Source of the DNA: Paralvinella palmiformis
Taxonomy: Eukaryota; Annelida; Polychaeta; Terebellida; Alvinellidae
Direction: 5' to 3'
DNA: 64,000 bases
NCBI GenBank assembly: GCA_025642065.1
Contig: JAODUP010000273.1
Coordinates: 16,001 to 80,000, forward strand
Shown here one piece after another: positions 46,545 to 58,726 of this stretch. Positions within the stretch are counted from its first letter, which is position 1; each line of letters begins with the position of its first letter. The notes under the pieces are model-generated. The model had not been told where the DNA came from. It was given only the letters and a program-made list of their open reading frames with translations, and ran no database searches. The translations under genes and the position numbers were made by a program.

Positions 46545-48170
46545 CTTTAGATTGATGAACCTATAATACTGAAATCGGTTTTGTTGGCATTGATCTTAAG
46601 TCGATTGTTTGTCATCCAGCCAACGATATCACTGAGACAGTCGCCTAGCTGTTTAAGGAAAATATTGGTGTCTGCCATAGACAAAGATATGTATACTTTG
46701 GTGTCATCTGCATATAAATGATTGTCTAATTTGTGGCTGTGAATAGGTGAGCTGAGTGGTTTGGTATACAGATTAAACAGTAGCAGTCCAAGAACGGAGC
46801 CTTGGGGAACACCGCAAAACAAAGGTGCTACCTTTCAAAAACAATGCCTTATTTTTACAGATTGAAACCTATTTATTAAGAATGAGCGGATCCAGGAAAA
46901 TGTTGTGCCCGATATGCCAAACCAATCAGAGAGGCGATCTAGAACAGAATTATCAATGGTGTCATAAGGTGCAGACAGATCTGTTGGTGGGAGTGTTGTG
47001 AAATTTCCTGTGTCTGAGGATAGGATCAAGTTCACAGGACTTATTAAGGGATGATACAATCAGTTTAGAAACTTCAGTAGGTGTGGCTAATTTGAACACT
47101 GTGCAAGGGTGATGTATAACTGGAAAATCAGTATTATAACTAGAAGTACAACCTGGAAAAGAAGCACGAATTTGGGTAATCTTATGCTTGAAATGTTCGG
47201 AAAAAGAATTGCAAAGTAAATTAGTTTAATCATGAGGGGGCAGAGAAACAGAAGCCTTTCTATGGAGAATTCTATTTATACAGTTCCAGGATTGACGAGG
47301 ATTGTCAGAATTATTGAAGATTACGTTCGTGTAAAAGTCAGATTTAACTTTACTCATGAGTCTATGGCAGAAATGTCACTGTTTGGTATAGCTAGACCTG
47401 TTACGTTGTGTACGTAATTTCTTCTATATGCATTCTAAATATCGGCGACGCACTTTGGCATTAATAATTTCAGGTGACATCCATGGTGCAAGTTGTTTAC
47501 TTTCTACAGATTTGTATCTGATAGGTGTTTTTTGGCAAGCACATTTTTAAGTGTGGTGTGGTATTGTTTGCATAATTGTGATAAGTCAGCTTTAGGGTTG
47601 GTGATAAGTTCAGTTTTACTATGACATCATTAAATGCAAGAATGTCAATGCTGTGAGTAAGCCGATAAAGAATATAACGCTGCATTATTCCTCAGTACTA
47701 TTTCTGCTATGACAGTGAAACGATCCGATAAACCATCTGTAGCATTTAGTGTGTTGATATAGTTAGGTGTAGATAGGGTTATGAGGAGATCAAGTCAGTG
47801 CCTATGAATGTGTGGAGAGAAATAAACGTTGATAAGATGCCATTAACTATGGATGTAGCAGAAGACTGTGTATCGAAATGAAGGTTGAAATCACCAAAGA
47901 TGAAACATTCAGGATGAATAGTAACTAAGCTTTTAAGTAAATGGTGAAAGTCAACAAAGAAGGATGAAGTATTACCAGGAGGGCGACAGAGACATAAGGA
48001 AGTAACCAGTAAATGAACTGTCCGAAATTCAATGCAGACAGCCTGAACACTAGAATAGATTTGGATGCTTCATTGTCTGCTGCTTCCAGATTTAAGACTA
48101 CAGTAATAACAATGGATCTTACGTTTTGATATAGGCTTATAAATAAATCGTCAAACTTCAGCGCCAAAAC
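46545..48170 (-). pseudogene. LINE remnant C: endonuclease and RT of an L2/CR1-group retrotransposon
   Basis: Minus-strand order: endonuclease core with CFIFGDFNLHFD (about 47,915-47,880); a diverged middle with LTHSIDILAFNDVIVKLNL (about 47,660-47,600); a basic linker; a reverse-transcriptase finger block with SSLNKSCELDPIL (about 47,050-47,020) that joins abruptly to DTGNFTTL, implying a deletion. Motif A is APYDTIDNSVLDRLSDWFGI (about 46,973-46,915), where the catalytic AFDTIDH Phe has become Tyr. Then [25 protein letters not shown] (46,816-46,787) and the catalytic [11 protein letters not shown] (46,720-46,688), with both Asp intact, followed by [17 protein letters not shown]. The two RT halves are in different frames. 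5'- and 3'-truncated, not functional. It is a different family from remnants A, B and E. Confidence 0.85.
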
Positions 48171-48262
48171 CTAAAGTATTTACATATTAACTAGTGTTTA
48201 AAGTTACGTTTATTCTTAACGTATCAGTTACAGTTACATGGAGGTGCTCGTGGATATAACTA
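48171..48262. other. Spacer upstream of the SINE
   Basis: No feature. Confidence 0.5.
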
Positions 48263-48455
48263 GGGCGCCTCCGTGGTCTAGCGGTAGGGGGCTGGACCAC
48301 AGATCACTACCACCCGTGCTCGAATCCCGGCGTGGGCATATCTGAAGGTTGTTTCGTCTTTCATTTCGTCTCATTACCTTTGGAGGTCGCTCGGCCCATT
48401 TAGCCTACCTTGTGCACAAAAGTGGCCGTAAAACATCAATCATCATCATCATCAT
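48263..48455 (+). mobile_element. tRNA-headed SINE with (CAT)n tail, reference copy
   Basis: Complete structure. The head has an A-box CGTGGTCTAGCGGTAG and a B-box GTGCTCGAATCCC. The body includes TTTCGTCTCATTACCTTTGG and GGCCCATTTAGCCTACCTTG. The tail, GTGCACAAAAGTGGCCGTAA, is followed by AACATCAATCATCATCATC. This is the best copy in the window. Truncated or variant copies are at 3,493, 39,088 and 40,843, and a head-only relative is at 23,349. The tRNA-like head is not a functional tRNA gene because it lacks a closing acceptor stem. Confidence 0.85.
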
Positions 48456-49139
48456 AAACGGTGGAAATGTAAAGTTGCCACACATATTAAATTAACAAGA
48501 ATTGACTTCTTTCAGTAACATTTCTGAAGAAAACATTTATTGGTTATCTTATTTGACATACATATGTATATTTCAAGATGAGCATACGATTATCTTAACA
48601 GAGAATCGGGTGGGCGATTGGCTCATTTAGGAAATTTAGACATCGATAATTACATTATTACATATATATTTTTAAAAACAGCCTTTGATCGATACCTTAG
48701 CATACCTTTATCTTATTTAAGTTTCAAATATAGAAGATATACGCGACTTATTAACGATAATAAGTAATGTGTTTTTGTTGCACCTTACTTAATGTGAAAC
48801 CACAATAAAGACTCAAAGAAAGGTTTTATATATCTGATATAGCTTAACTATCATATAAAAAAGCAGCTGGTATGGTAGAAGTAGTATGTTCATTCACTCC
48901 AATTAGTGGCAATGGACGTTTGTTTGACTGTATACATTAAACGTTGGCATAGTTATACGTGTAGTAGACACAACCACCTTCAACTAGTAACTAATCAAGT
49001 GGTATTGTTAAATCATTGTCATGAAATCGGTCAAACTCCAGAACAGACCATCTAAAATATCCTCAAATTTGTTAATAACACCATGTCTGTCCGAAAACAG
49101 AACAAGGTGTTACTATACTTTTACACTTGCGTCGGTGTT
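48456..49139. other. AT-rich non-coding stretch
   Basis: No recognised feature. Confidence 0.5.
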
Positions 49140-50500
49140 TTTCACTGCTGGTATTGAATTAATTTGATCCACATTTAATTGGAGATTATTGAAACATAGC
49201 TAATTTTGTTAGCATTTAAAGAAAATTAAATAAATATATCTTTCAACAATATATTCATCTTTTTTTACATATTTCAGTCATATTTGTCCCGTTAGTTATT
49301 GATAACATATACTTAATTAAAATTAAAATTAAAATAAGTATTAAGTCTCGATTAATTAATTTATTTTCAAATATTTTATGCCCAAAAAGAAGGGAATTTT
49401 CTAATGTGATCTCATCAGAAATCAAGTCAGCTCTGTTCTAATTTTAGCACTGATGTAAACAAACTGGGTTATTTAAACAAAATGTAGAGCAGATCTTTTA
49501 TGAAAACTATTTGAAGATTATGTCAAATCAATATATTTCTTTTAGCTTAGAAAGCATACTACGGATGTACTTAGGTTATGTTCTATTTTAATCCTATAAT
49601 GTATCAGCAATATATGGTCAAGCAGCACCCTGCAACATATTCTATATACGGTTGTTATATTTTTATACGCATGATAATACTATCTATATGACTTAAATAA
49701 ATCTCTGACTTGACTTGAATTATCTATTGTAATCTGTTCTGGTATTAATTGCAGAAACAGTATCACTTTTATCAAAGGAAATGTGTTCTATTTAGGTGAA
49801 GAATAAGCTAAACAAAATATAATGGGCGATAAAGCATGACGAGTTATGAAAATATAAACAGTGACAGAAACATGTAATATACACAGAGAGCGATAGAAAA
49901 TTAATATACTACAAGTACTTAGCGCATTGTTGTATATGTTAATGTTATCTACATAATTACATTTACTGTTATTTGGAAACATTAAATTACTTCAAAATGA
50001 TATGAACTAAATTTAAAGGTAATTCCATGATCTAGATAATTTAATAACTAAAAGAATATTTTATACGCTTAATTACTCCACCTGTGAAAAGCCTTGTGAA
50101 ATTGTAGCCTTCAATATTATATAAATGTTAATTCATTTAAATCTTGATTGTTACCTGTTAGCTCCTTAAGCGCCTACTCACCAAGGTGCAACACCCACCC
50201 ACCACCAGATTTGTGTAGTTACAAGCTATTAACTAATTGTCACTTTAATATTTTCATCATTTAGTACTTAATGTATTGATTTTATAATCAATCAGCTATA
50301 GTTATTGGCTAATTAACTTAAAACTTTAACTTGATTGGCTGATCAACAACAAATTGGAAAATTGTGTTAGCGTATTACTTCTAAATCAAACATTGTTAAC
50401 ACCTAGAATTGATATCTTTATTTATTAATGATATTAAGTACAGGAATATAAAAACGATAAAGACATCAGTGACAGTAAAACAGACTTGAAATATTACAAC
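49140..50500 (+). repeat. Segmental duplication block 1, copy B
   Basis: Partner of 725-1,950. Word matches follow the same order, but with many indels. A 76-bp stretch at 49,540-49,615 is duplicated again at 51,170-51,252. Confidence 0.75.
49540..49615 (+). repeat. Local repeat, copy 1 (partner 51,170-51,252)
   Basis: TTTTAGCTTAGAAAGCATAC followed by TACTACGGATGTACTTAGG-type sequence through TCTATTTTAATCCTATAATG. Nearly identical to 51,170-51,252 except for a small insertion, so more recent than the surrounding paralogy. Confidence 0.9.
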
Positions 50501-50509
50501 AGGTAAAAT

Positions 50510-52700
50510 TTGTATCGTTCTACAATTTTGTTCTTTACACGATATAATAGCTTTCAAGCATCAATACCTAAAAGTCCAACAATCTCTATATAGTAAATTT
50601 AGTCATAAGCGCCTACACCTATGAATGAGAACATTTATTACTCTATAAGTCAATGTTCCACTTCCTCATATAACATATTTGTAGTACCAATAAGATATAA
50701 AGAATATTCTGCTCACAATATATTGTTTATTTTTCTACTTTTATGTCCTAGATTACGTACACTTATCGAGTTGAAACTGTGTTTCAAGTTACAATTGTTC
50801 CCAAGATGTGGAAAATGTATTGACTTTGAACTTTATGTATTAACAGATTGGTTTGCTTCTACAACCTATACAATTTCTTGTTTTTATTTGATCACCTTTC
50901 TATGACATTAAAAAAGATTTAAACCTGGCATTAGTGTCACCCTCAGGCACATCATTTGCTTTTATTTAAACAAATTTAATTATTCAGTGTTTTAAAATAT
51001 TTCCAATTAACGTTAATAAATAACACAGATACATACAACTGCTGCGATTATATGTGTAGTCCATATGGTATTTGTGAAAGAAACCAATTGAAAGTAGAAG
51101 AGTTGCCAAGTTTAAAACTTGGCTCTGATATTCGTTTAATAGATAATCGAATTAGGTTCTATCAACAGTGATCTTTTTAGCTTAGAAAGAATACTACGAA
51201 TGTACTTAGGTTATTTCAAGATGTTCTATTTTAATTCTATAATGCATCAGCTTGTTGTTAATTTTTTTTTATCAACCTATCCTCACATATAATAATGTTT
51301 AAGATTGATAGAGGGTCACGTTTTCAAAGTTGGTTCTTTTACCATTCATAATGTCCGTAAGCTGTATGAAACACAGAAATGGATTTTCAATCAATTTTAA
51401 ATTTCATATCATTTTAAATTAAAACATTTCTTTGTCAAACAATGAAGAGTATACATTCCCTTAGCAGCACAACCCATGAATACAATTTATTAAAGGTTTG
51501 AAGGTTGATGGTTCTATTGTCATGCAAGTCAATTGATGATTACTTTAATTGTCCAGCCTTAAACAAAGATCTCATTAAATCCACGTGATATGCTATACTG
51601 AGTCAATGATAGGGTGTTTACATGAATATTAGCGAAAATGTATGAACAATCAATATGATAGACAAGCGTCACGTAGCCAATACAAAATTATTTGTATCAT
51701 AAAGGTACAACACGATGATGTAAGCTATTATCCCCAGTGATTTTAGTCGGGAATTGAGATAAATACAGATGAAAATAAGATATATTTCTATTGTTGTTCT
51801 ACCGTCATAGCATTATATGACCTATATGTTAAACATAAACAACGTTGTTTAATGCGCGGGCATATGCGTGGGCGTAAGCGAGCCCCGGTAGGAGTGTATC
51901 TCTTTTACCAGTGTGGTTTGTGGCACAATATTACAGAGAACCACGATTCTAGAATATAAACTGTAGACGATTCATCGGGGCACTGAATCCAGAAAGGGGA
52001 TTTTTCACACTGAGAGATGAGTGATTTCTCATTAGTCCCGAAGTCGTTCATTACAAAACTCCACTGAACCGAATCACGTCCAGATGTTGCGCCTGGGAGT
52101 AATACAAAAGAGTGATATCAAGAAAATGTTAATAGCCCAGCCAGATATTTGTATACTTATCCTTTAATTCATGTATCTGTTTTTTTTTTAAACAATACTT
52201 TACAACCTTTATTGGTCCAGTATATTATAATTGTATCCAAGATCAGTTTGTGCGACGGAGATCTGTCACGAAATTGGGATTATTAAACAGATAGTTGTTA
52301 TAAAAATCAAACTCTCCTGGCTACATAACCTCGTCCTTAATAAATTTTGTATTAGTATTTTCAAACCTGAACTAATATCTGTTATACAAACAATAGAGCC
52401 GTTGTAGGTAGTCAAATAGTTATTTATTACTAAAACTAGCCTTGAACGTCATACCATACACAGGATATAATTGCACCTGCAAAAGATGACTCCGTATCTA
52501 TATACAATTAAATTGGATTATAATCAACTAAAGTTGTGAGATAAAACACATCAACCAAGACAGGTGAGTCCAGTGCCTTAGATCAAGATGCGAAACAGTG
52601 TTTCTATTTCTGGAATCAGCCGTACTTGCTTTAAGAGCGTACTATATCTGCTACCGCCATTTAAATACCGGTTTGCTAGTTCTAAAATCTAAGTGCGTGC
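50510..52700. other. AT-rich stretch of copy B without a gene
   Basis: It contains the second copy of the local repeat (51,170-51,252) and a 94-codon frame at 50,621-50,905 with no domain. 51,850-52,110 is less AT-rich but unassigned. Confidence 0.45.
51170..51252 (+). repeat. Local repeat, copy 2
   Basis: Matches 49,540-49,615 (TTTTTAGCTTAGAAAGAATAC ... TCTATAATGCATCAGC). Confidence 0.9.
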
Positions 52701-52708
52701 GCGCGGGG

Positions 52709-52772
52709 GACGTGTGTGTATCTGTGTGTGTGTGTGTATTTGTGTGTGTGTGTGTGTGCGCGCGCGCGTACG
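52709..52772. repeat. (TG)n/(CG)n purine-pyrimidine tract
   Basis: GTGTGT repeats grading into GCGCGCGCG, an alternating purine-pyrimidine stretch of the Z-DNA-prone type. Confidence 0.9.
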
Positions 52773-52914
52773 AGCGCGCGGGATGGGGGGTGACTTGGCT
52801 GTAAAATATTCCATTATCGTAATTTCTCTGGAAGTGTGCATAGTTCTCGAAGCATCCGAAAACGCTCTAAATTAGTAACATTCTTAAGAAATTCTAGATA
52901 TTAAAACCTGTATT

Positions 52915-54387
52915 TTTTATATATTTCAGCATGGTGTTGCCTCCAACCAGATATGCTCCACGGAATTGCAGCGGGGTTAACTAATACACACTTAACTTTT
53001 ACTATTTGTTAACAAACAATATTTATGTATCTAGAAGATCAAGACAATGAGTACATTCCAGTAACCATAGACTGTTGCTGCCAAATACTAAAGTATGCCT
53101 TCCGCTGTTTAATGGCAATATTTTCTTGAACGAGTGATTTGGGTCTTAAAAACGTGCTCACATACACGGTACACTTTGTAGTGGCAATATGGTTTCCTAA
53201 AATTGGCATCTTAGTTTCCAAACTTAAAGACACATTCTCGAAGTTATTGCCTTCCAAACGTATTGTTAGACTTGTGTATTATTGACATATCTTAGAACAA
53301 TTACATGTAAAGAATTATATTTCAATTTGCATAGCGGTTTAAACACACAACATGTATGGAAACATAAATCCCATTGTTTATTTGGAATATGGTTTTCTCG
53401 ATGTGTTAGCTTATCTTCAAATATTTCAAATAAGTCTTCATATATATATTAACCAACCAGCACCTCGAAATAATGTGGACGATCTAAAACTACTAAGCAT
53501 TTAGCGAATCATGGATATCTCCAACGTAAAGAACGAAGAAATTAACAGCTTATGAAGGACAATATTAGTAACAATAAATATGTATGCTGTATTTATTGAT
53601 AATAGAGAGTGTAGTTTTTCTGCATCAACTGGGATTAATTTAACATTCAATCAACGGTTAATACATGAAAAAAGATTGTAACCAGGTATAATCCCGTTCC
53701 ACTGCTTAATGTGCTAAATATATTTACGGATAGTACTACCAAAACGTAATTAGCACTCGGACAACTTACACATAGAATTTGCACCAGCTAAAATTCATAT
53801 CGTTTTCAGTAATAATTCAACCACAAGTCAAAGGAAATTTGTAGAGTTTAGAATTGCGCCTTCTGCCTGCGTAGAATTTTCGCTTTCTGATAAAATTAAA
53901 GAGAACAGCAGTCTCCTTTTCTGGAGTGTTATCATGCAGCAATCATTTTAACAACTGCAGTTTGTCAGATTGAATTCCATTGTTTTCTACATATGTGAGA
54001 TATTTCATCCATCAGTATAAGACTTAGCCATCGTCATCGTATTATTCTTGGGTAATAGTCGTTAACAAATAAAACAAATCACTCACTGAATTAACTTTTA
54101 AGATATACCCTAAACACTATTTGTCATAGTAAATTATAATGTCTGTATTTGTGTTATTAGGTTAAATTAGTGGAAATTCGTCTGTTTATTGACAATAATG
54201 TCGATAACAGATGATTTTATTTTCTTGATTTCATTCCAATAATAAATCATCGTCTCTACTTGAATTAATCTTTATCTAATGTGATACAAGAAATTCTTAC
54301 CAAGTTTCAAAATACGGATGTTTAGCTCGTTATCTAGTAGGCGTATAACGTATATATGACACTTTTACTACTATCACATTACAGACA
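52915..54387 (+). repeat. Segmental duplication block 2, copy B (left part)
   Basis: Partner of 4,955-6,345. Collinear matches continue to TACAAGAAATTCTTACCAAG (54,285) and then weaken as the long-TIR element begins. Confidence 0.85.
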
Positions 54388-54752
54388 GGAGGCCAAAGCC
54401 TCCATAATGGCAATCTTTGTTAATAGCATATATATCCATGCGGAATTAGTCATTCGTAGGATGACAAAAACGATGTGGGTGAACGTCATTGTCAATTTTG
54501 AGTTTCAATGATATTTTCAAGGTCATAAAGGTCACAAGGTGTCAAAAAATGCCGTTTTCACAAGTTTATTTGTCTAAGTAGCATCCGTTAAATCCAAATA
54601 AGCGAACATTTGAAAATCTAAGATGGCGGCTACTTTTTCCAAGATGACAGCCAGTTTTGCATTTTTGGATATAACTTTGCTGAGATTCATTCAATTTGAG
54701 TGATATTAGCGTCTATTTGTATATTTTGGTATATGCTGAAACCATTTATGCT
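54388..54752 (+). repeat. Left terminal inverted repeat of the long-TIR element
   Basis: Inverted partner of 56,763-57,112. It starts near a small palindrome GGAGGCCAAAGCCTCC (54,388-54,403). The match is strong over several blocks but has indels. Confidence 0.8.
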
Positions 54753-54869
54753 CTTTTTAATCCTTTTAAATATATAATTATCATATTTGAACCTATTCCA
54801 CACATTCATCGATGCACATATAACTAGGATACATAAAAGGCAAATAATATAGATGTATATTGTCCAGCT

Positions 54870-56280
54870 GGGTTGCAGCAACCAACTACGTCACATCCAT
54901 ATGCTGCAGTACAGACTTGTCAATAGTTGAAGGCACTGCATCCTTCTTCCAGGCTATGTTGGCAACTAGAAGGGGAACATCTATGTCTTCTTTGTTTGCT
55001 TGTAACTAGATCTTTGCCTTGTAGTTGAAACGTATTGCATGAAGTTCCAGGCATCTCTAGTTTGATGGGCAACAGCTCCAGAAAACGCTTGGCCTTATAC
55101 TGCAGCCTGACATGGCTGGTGGTTGGCTGTTCTGATGTGTCATAAAAGGTGACACAAAAACTTCTTAACTGGTGCGAGCTCCCCATCATGACCGATTCAA
55201 CTGACAAGAAGTGGGTGCTTCTGAAATATTTTCCAGTACTACTTCTTCCCCTATGGCCACTAAATGCTGAAGTGTTGTTACAGCTTGTCAGTGCATGAAA
55301 GCTATATAGGCTGTCCCTCACAGGCTATGTAATTCGCTGAGATACCTCATGTACTGAAACAACATTTTCAATTCTTGGCTGTCCCAGCGATCATCCACAC
55401 TTCAACTACAGGCCTGACGTGCAACAGAAGCAGCAGCAACTATGTGCCTCTACAGATGGCCATTCCGCTGTCAGCTGATTGACACACATGCAGGATTAAC
55501 CTTCTTCGTGGTTTCCTAAAAGCTTGGTTTAATCTCTTCTCGTTGACCTTGCTTCATTAGCATTGATGAATCTGCCTTCTGTCACCATCTCATCACGTTC
55601 TGGTAGATCTTTGTCTTTAATCATGATGGCATCCGATAAGAACCAGAAAAAGATTATCATTGTTTTCATCCAAAGCAATAAAGGTGCTCCGTGCCTTTGG
55701 GAGTGGGACCACCCTTCAATAAGCTTGCGAATTGGCTTCTGTTTGTCCACTTCTTTTTATGGTACCACTGTCTTGATTGGGTCCTCCCCATATAGTGAAA
55801 TAACACAGCATTAACTCCGGTAACAAAGTAATTTTGGCATGAACTCACCAGCCTGGTCTGACATCCGGGGGGTCTTCCCATGGGACTGAATCAGTGCATG
55901 CCCATCAATCAGCATACAGGTCTTCGTGTCAGCATCTGGAACATCAGGTGGAAAGTGTGCAGTCTAGCCATCAACGTTGCTAATCAAGTCTGCATTCGAA
56001 GTTGTGTTCATCTCTATCCCTCACACATAATGATTGTGGGAATGAAGACAGCTCTTGCTTAAGCAAATTCACCATTTCTACTGTTCCACCTGCGTTGACA
56101 ACATTGCGCAAATGTTGCAGTAGATTCCTGTCAGCTTTTATTGTTTGTTCTACGTTCTTGTGCAGACAGACCCCTCTGCCAGACTATCCTCTGTGCATAA
56201 TGGAAGGTGTTATTTCGATCCAGGGTTGCTTCCAGAACATCTATCTTCTCACCCCAGAGAAGTAGATCATTTTTCGGGTT
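54870..56280 (-). pseudogene. Pseudogene of a widespread uncharacterised protein family (conserved TGCDxxSAF block)
   Basis: Read on minus, in shifting frames. The N-terminal part is KIDVLEATLDRNNTFHYAQR and VWQRGLSAQERRTNNK (56,250-56,135), then ADRNLLQHLRNVVNAGGTVE (about 56,130-56,070), a region near DADTKTCMLIDGHALIQ (about 55,945-55,895), then KPIRKLIEGWSH and FWFLSDAIMIKDKDLP with VTEGRF (55,745-55,560). WDSQE and MLFQYMRYLSEL follow (about 55,385-55,330). The C-terminal part is RDSLYSFHALTSCNNTSAFS (about 55,318-55,259), where homologues typically read FHAxTGCDxxSAFxGKGK, followed by YKAKRFLELLP and a final ANIAWKKDA block (about 54,963-54,937). I recall this architecture from many uncharacterised proteins in invertebrate genomes; its function is not established to my knowledge. 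The G-C-D triplet is changed to S-C-N. It is enclosed by long inverted repeats, so it is probably element-encoded. Confidence 0.65.
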
Positions 56281-56762
56281 TTCTTTTTTAAAAAACCAAA
56301 AAATTTTTTGCGGGGATTTGGGTTGTGTGGTTGGTTGCATTGAATAAATCTAACAACATCAATCAACCGGAGAACCGTAAATTCACACCGCGTGTGACTC
56401 CAACATTTAGGCAGCCAAGTGGCACGAACGGGCAATCACCAACCCACCTACCAGCATAGATCTAACGGAGACCTCACACCCCTAATTCCGTGAAGGACAG
56501 ACAAAACACACTGGACACAAAAAGGTATATACATAAATGTTTGACTTACATATGGGTATATGTAGAATATACCAACAATCACTGATATGTGGCCTGTGAG
56601 GTCATGGTAGTTTAACTTTAAAACTCTGTGCGGAGCAGGGTGTGTGTCGGTGATGTGTAGCCTGATCTACATGTACTTCGTACACATAATGACCGTCATC
56701 TTCAGGATTATATTTAAAATGCTTAAAACTAAAGTAATGGTATATTGGATAGGATTTGGGAT
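56281..56762. other. Interior of the long-TIR element upstream of its gene
   Basis: It contains a self-complementary AT patch TTTTTTAAAAAA (56,284-56,295) and a 64-69-codon minus frame that merges into the pseudogene. 56,340-56,520 is CA-rich. A promoter would be expected here, but none can be pointed to. Confidence 0.4.
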
Positions 56763-57112
56763 AGCACAAATGGCTTCAGCATGCTTAAAAACATACAAAT
56801 AGACGCCAAAATTACTCAAATCGAATGATTACACGAAACGTTATGTAAAATCGTTACAAAATTAACCGCCATTTCGGGAAAAAAGTGGCTGCCATCTTTG
56901 ATTTTCAAATGTTCATTTATTTAGATTTGACAAATGTTTCAAAATATTTTTGGTGAAATATAAACTGGTGATTTATTTTTACGTTGGTGACCTTTATAAG
57001 TGACAATGACATCCAGCCACATGTTTTGTGTCATCCCATGAATGATTGATTCCGCATGGATATCTGCTATTAACAAACGATGCCGTTAACAAATTTCTCG
57101 AGGCCTTTTCCA
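56763..57112 (-). repeat. Right terminal inverted repeat of the long-TIR element
   Basis: Inverted partner of 54,388-54,752; its outer end is near AGGCCTTTTCC (57,101-57,111). Confidence 0.8.
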
Positions 57113-57412
57113 AGTTTAGCTGGTCCTCTATTAAATAGAGTGAATAGTTTGTGTTAATTATTCTTAAGATGCATATTAGACTAGATTAATCTCAGTATAT
57201 GCAATAAAAAGAAAAATAGTAGCAATTACTGCAATATAATAACAATAATAACAATAATAATAATAATAATATTAATATTAATAATAATTTATAATATTAT
57301 TAATAATTAATAAGCAAAATGTACCAAACGCACAGCGAACACGTTTAAAGAGTATTACAATAAAAAGGTGAGAAACAATTGTATGAAAAAATGGTGACTA
57401 AAATACAGATGA
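57113..57412 (+). repeat. Segmental duplication block 2, copy B (right part)
   Basis: Homology to copy A resumes: GCAATTACTGCAATATAATA (57,214) against TTGCAATAATATAATGATTG (about 6,384), then (AAC/AAT)n in both, then TTTAAAGAGTATTACAA (57,345) against TTTAAAGCGCTTTACAA (6,481), then GTGAGAAA in both. Confidence 0.7.
57228..57310. repeat. (AAC)n/(AAT)n tract
   Basis: AAC/AAT units grading into TTAATA-type sequence. Counterpart of 6,412-6,449. Confidence 0.9.
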
Positions 57413-57960
57413 TAATAAAAAGATAAATAATGCATAATGTGAGAAGACTCCTCCTGGAAATAACATAGTACAGAGACAAGTTATTAGCCTCATTGTTATG
57501 CATTAAGGAGAAGAAATGATTGAATGTTCAATTGAAAAGATTTCTTGAGGTGAAAATAAATGGAACTATTTAAATGTTCTCATTTTATTTCCATAAACAC
57601 ATTTAGACTGATCTCAAACAAATCCATTTTAAGTAGTCTTTAGGGTATACCTATTTAAAAATGTAGTTAACAAAACATGGTCTTAATTGGTACTGATTAA
57701 CAAGATTAATTAAACTATTGGCTTCGTTAAAAAGGAGACCTTGAAAGTATTCTCAGAAAGATTTATCAAAGAGTTTGATACTTTTTTCTAAATATTTATG
57801 TTTTCTGGATAACAGCTGGAACTTAAGATCTCAGGGGTTACTTCCTACAAAACATCCAACAGACAGAAGTAGATTGATTACATTTGAACTTCGACTTGAC
57901 GTCTTCCAACCCAATGCTTTAGAAAATTGGCTGGAAGAGTGCACCGGGTGTGTTGGCGTG
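57413..57960. other. AT-rich stretch present only in copy B
   Basis: Homology to copy A stops near 57,410 and resumes at 61,020, so about 3.6 kb has been added to copy B here or lost from copy A. A 101-codon frame from 57,775 runs into a CA repeat and is not recognised. Confidence 0.45.
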
Positions 57961-57963
57961 GTG

Positions 57964-58010
57964 TACACACACACACACACACACAACACACACACACACA
58001 CACACACACA
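57964..58010. repeat. (CA)n microsatellite
   Basis: CA repeats with one AA interruption near 57,985. Confidence 0.96.
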
Positions 58011-58723
58011 TAGAAAGCTAGCGAGAGATCGGTTTATATTCGCCGGATACCATAGACCTTTTTTCAATATACAAGGATGACTACTATCAGCATCGTCTTC
58101 ACTATTATTGGTAGATGAGGCGGGCTATACAAAGCTTATATTATCGCTCAAACTGTAGTCTGTAACTTATATACGTATTCCAGAGATATATGTTGAAGAT
58201 CCATGGAGTACGGCCTGATGTCTAGCTCACAACTATCTCTTAACATAGTTAAACCCTGAATCACGAACTAGTCTACTAGACCAGTTTACAACTAGACGTA
58301 ATCACTTCATCAACATAGATCTTAGTCTGTCACCAAACTACAACGTGTCCATGTTCACTGTACAACAAGTCAGTATTAACGGTACAGTACAATCAGTCTG
58401 GATCAAAACACTCTCTATGCCGTCTAAGACTGGTCTACAATTAATCCATGATAAGTCCACAATCCGTCTACATCTTGTCTGCCATCTGTCTCGATCCATT
58501 ACTCATTGATGGATGAAAACCCCGACGTTTTAGCTGAAAAGGCATCATAATACAACGATGAAGTTATTAATTAGTTTTAATTACCAATTATGTATGATAA
58601 ACACATTGATTGATTACAAATAAATATAATTAGTTCTGGTTGAGTGGGGATTATCATTATTATTATTATTATTTAGTAGTTGTTATCTTAATCATAAAAA
58701 CATCGGAATGACTACTATCTAAG
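58011..58723. other. Stretch without an assignable gene
   Basis: 58,200-58,520 is less AT-rich, with recurring GTCTAC and CTAGTC words but no clear period. A short (ATT)n is at 58,652-58,673. Confidence 0.4.
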
Positions 58724-58726
58724 AAG

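Larger units (their letters stand above)
54388..57112 (-). mobile_element. DNA-transposon-like element with ~350-bp terminal inverted repeats
   Basis: The left end (54,388-54,752) and right end (56,763-57,112) are inverted copies. Paired landmarks: TTTGTTAATAGCA (54,416) with TGCTATTAACAAA (57,065); ATCCATGCGGAAT (54,434) with ATTCCGCATGGAT (57,049); GAACATTTGAAAATC (54,604) with GATTTTCAAATGTTC (56,898); TTTGAGTGATATTAGCGTCT (54,696) with AGACGCCAAAATTACTCAAA (56,801); GCTGAAACCATTTATGCT (54,735) with AGCACAAATGGCTTCAGC (56,763). A single minus-strand pseudogene fills most of the interior. The element interrupts the segmental duplication: copy A has flanking sequence joined near 6,345 without it. 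The exact ends and target duplication are not resolved. The transposon class is not recognised. Confidence 0.8.

Noticed and set aside
48263..48336. Possible tRNA gene on the plus strand
   Set aside because: Same reasoning: tRNA-like head of a SINE, with related copies elsewhere in the window.
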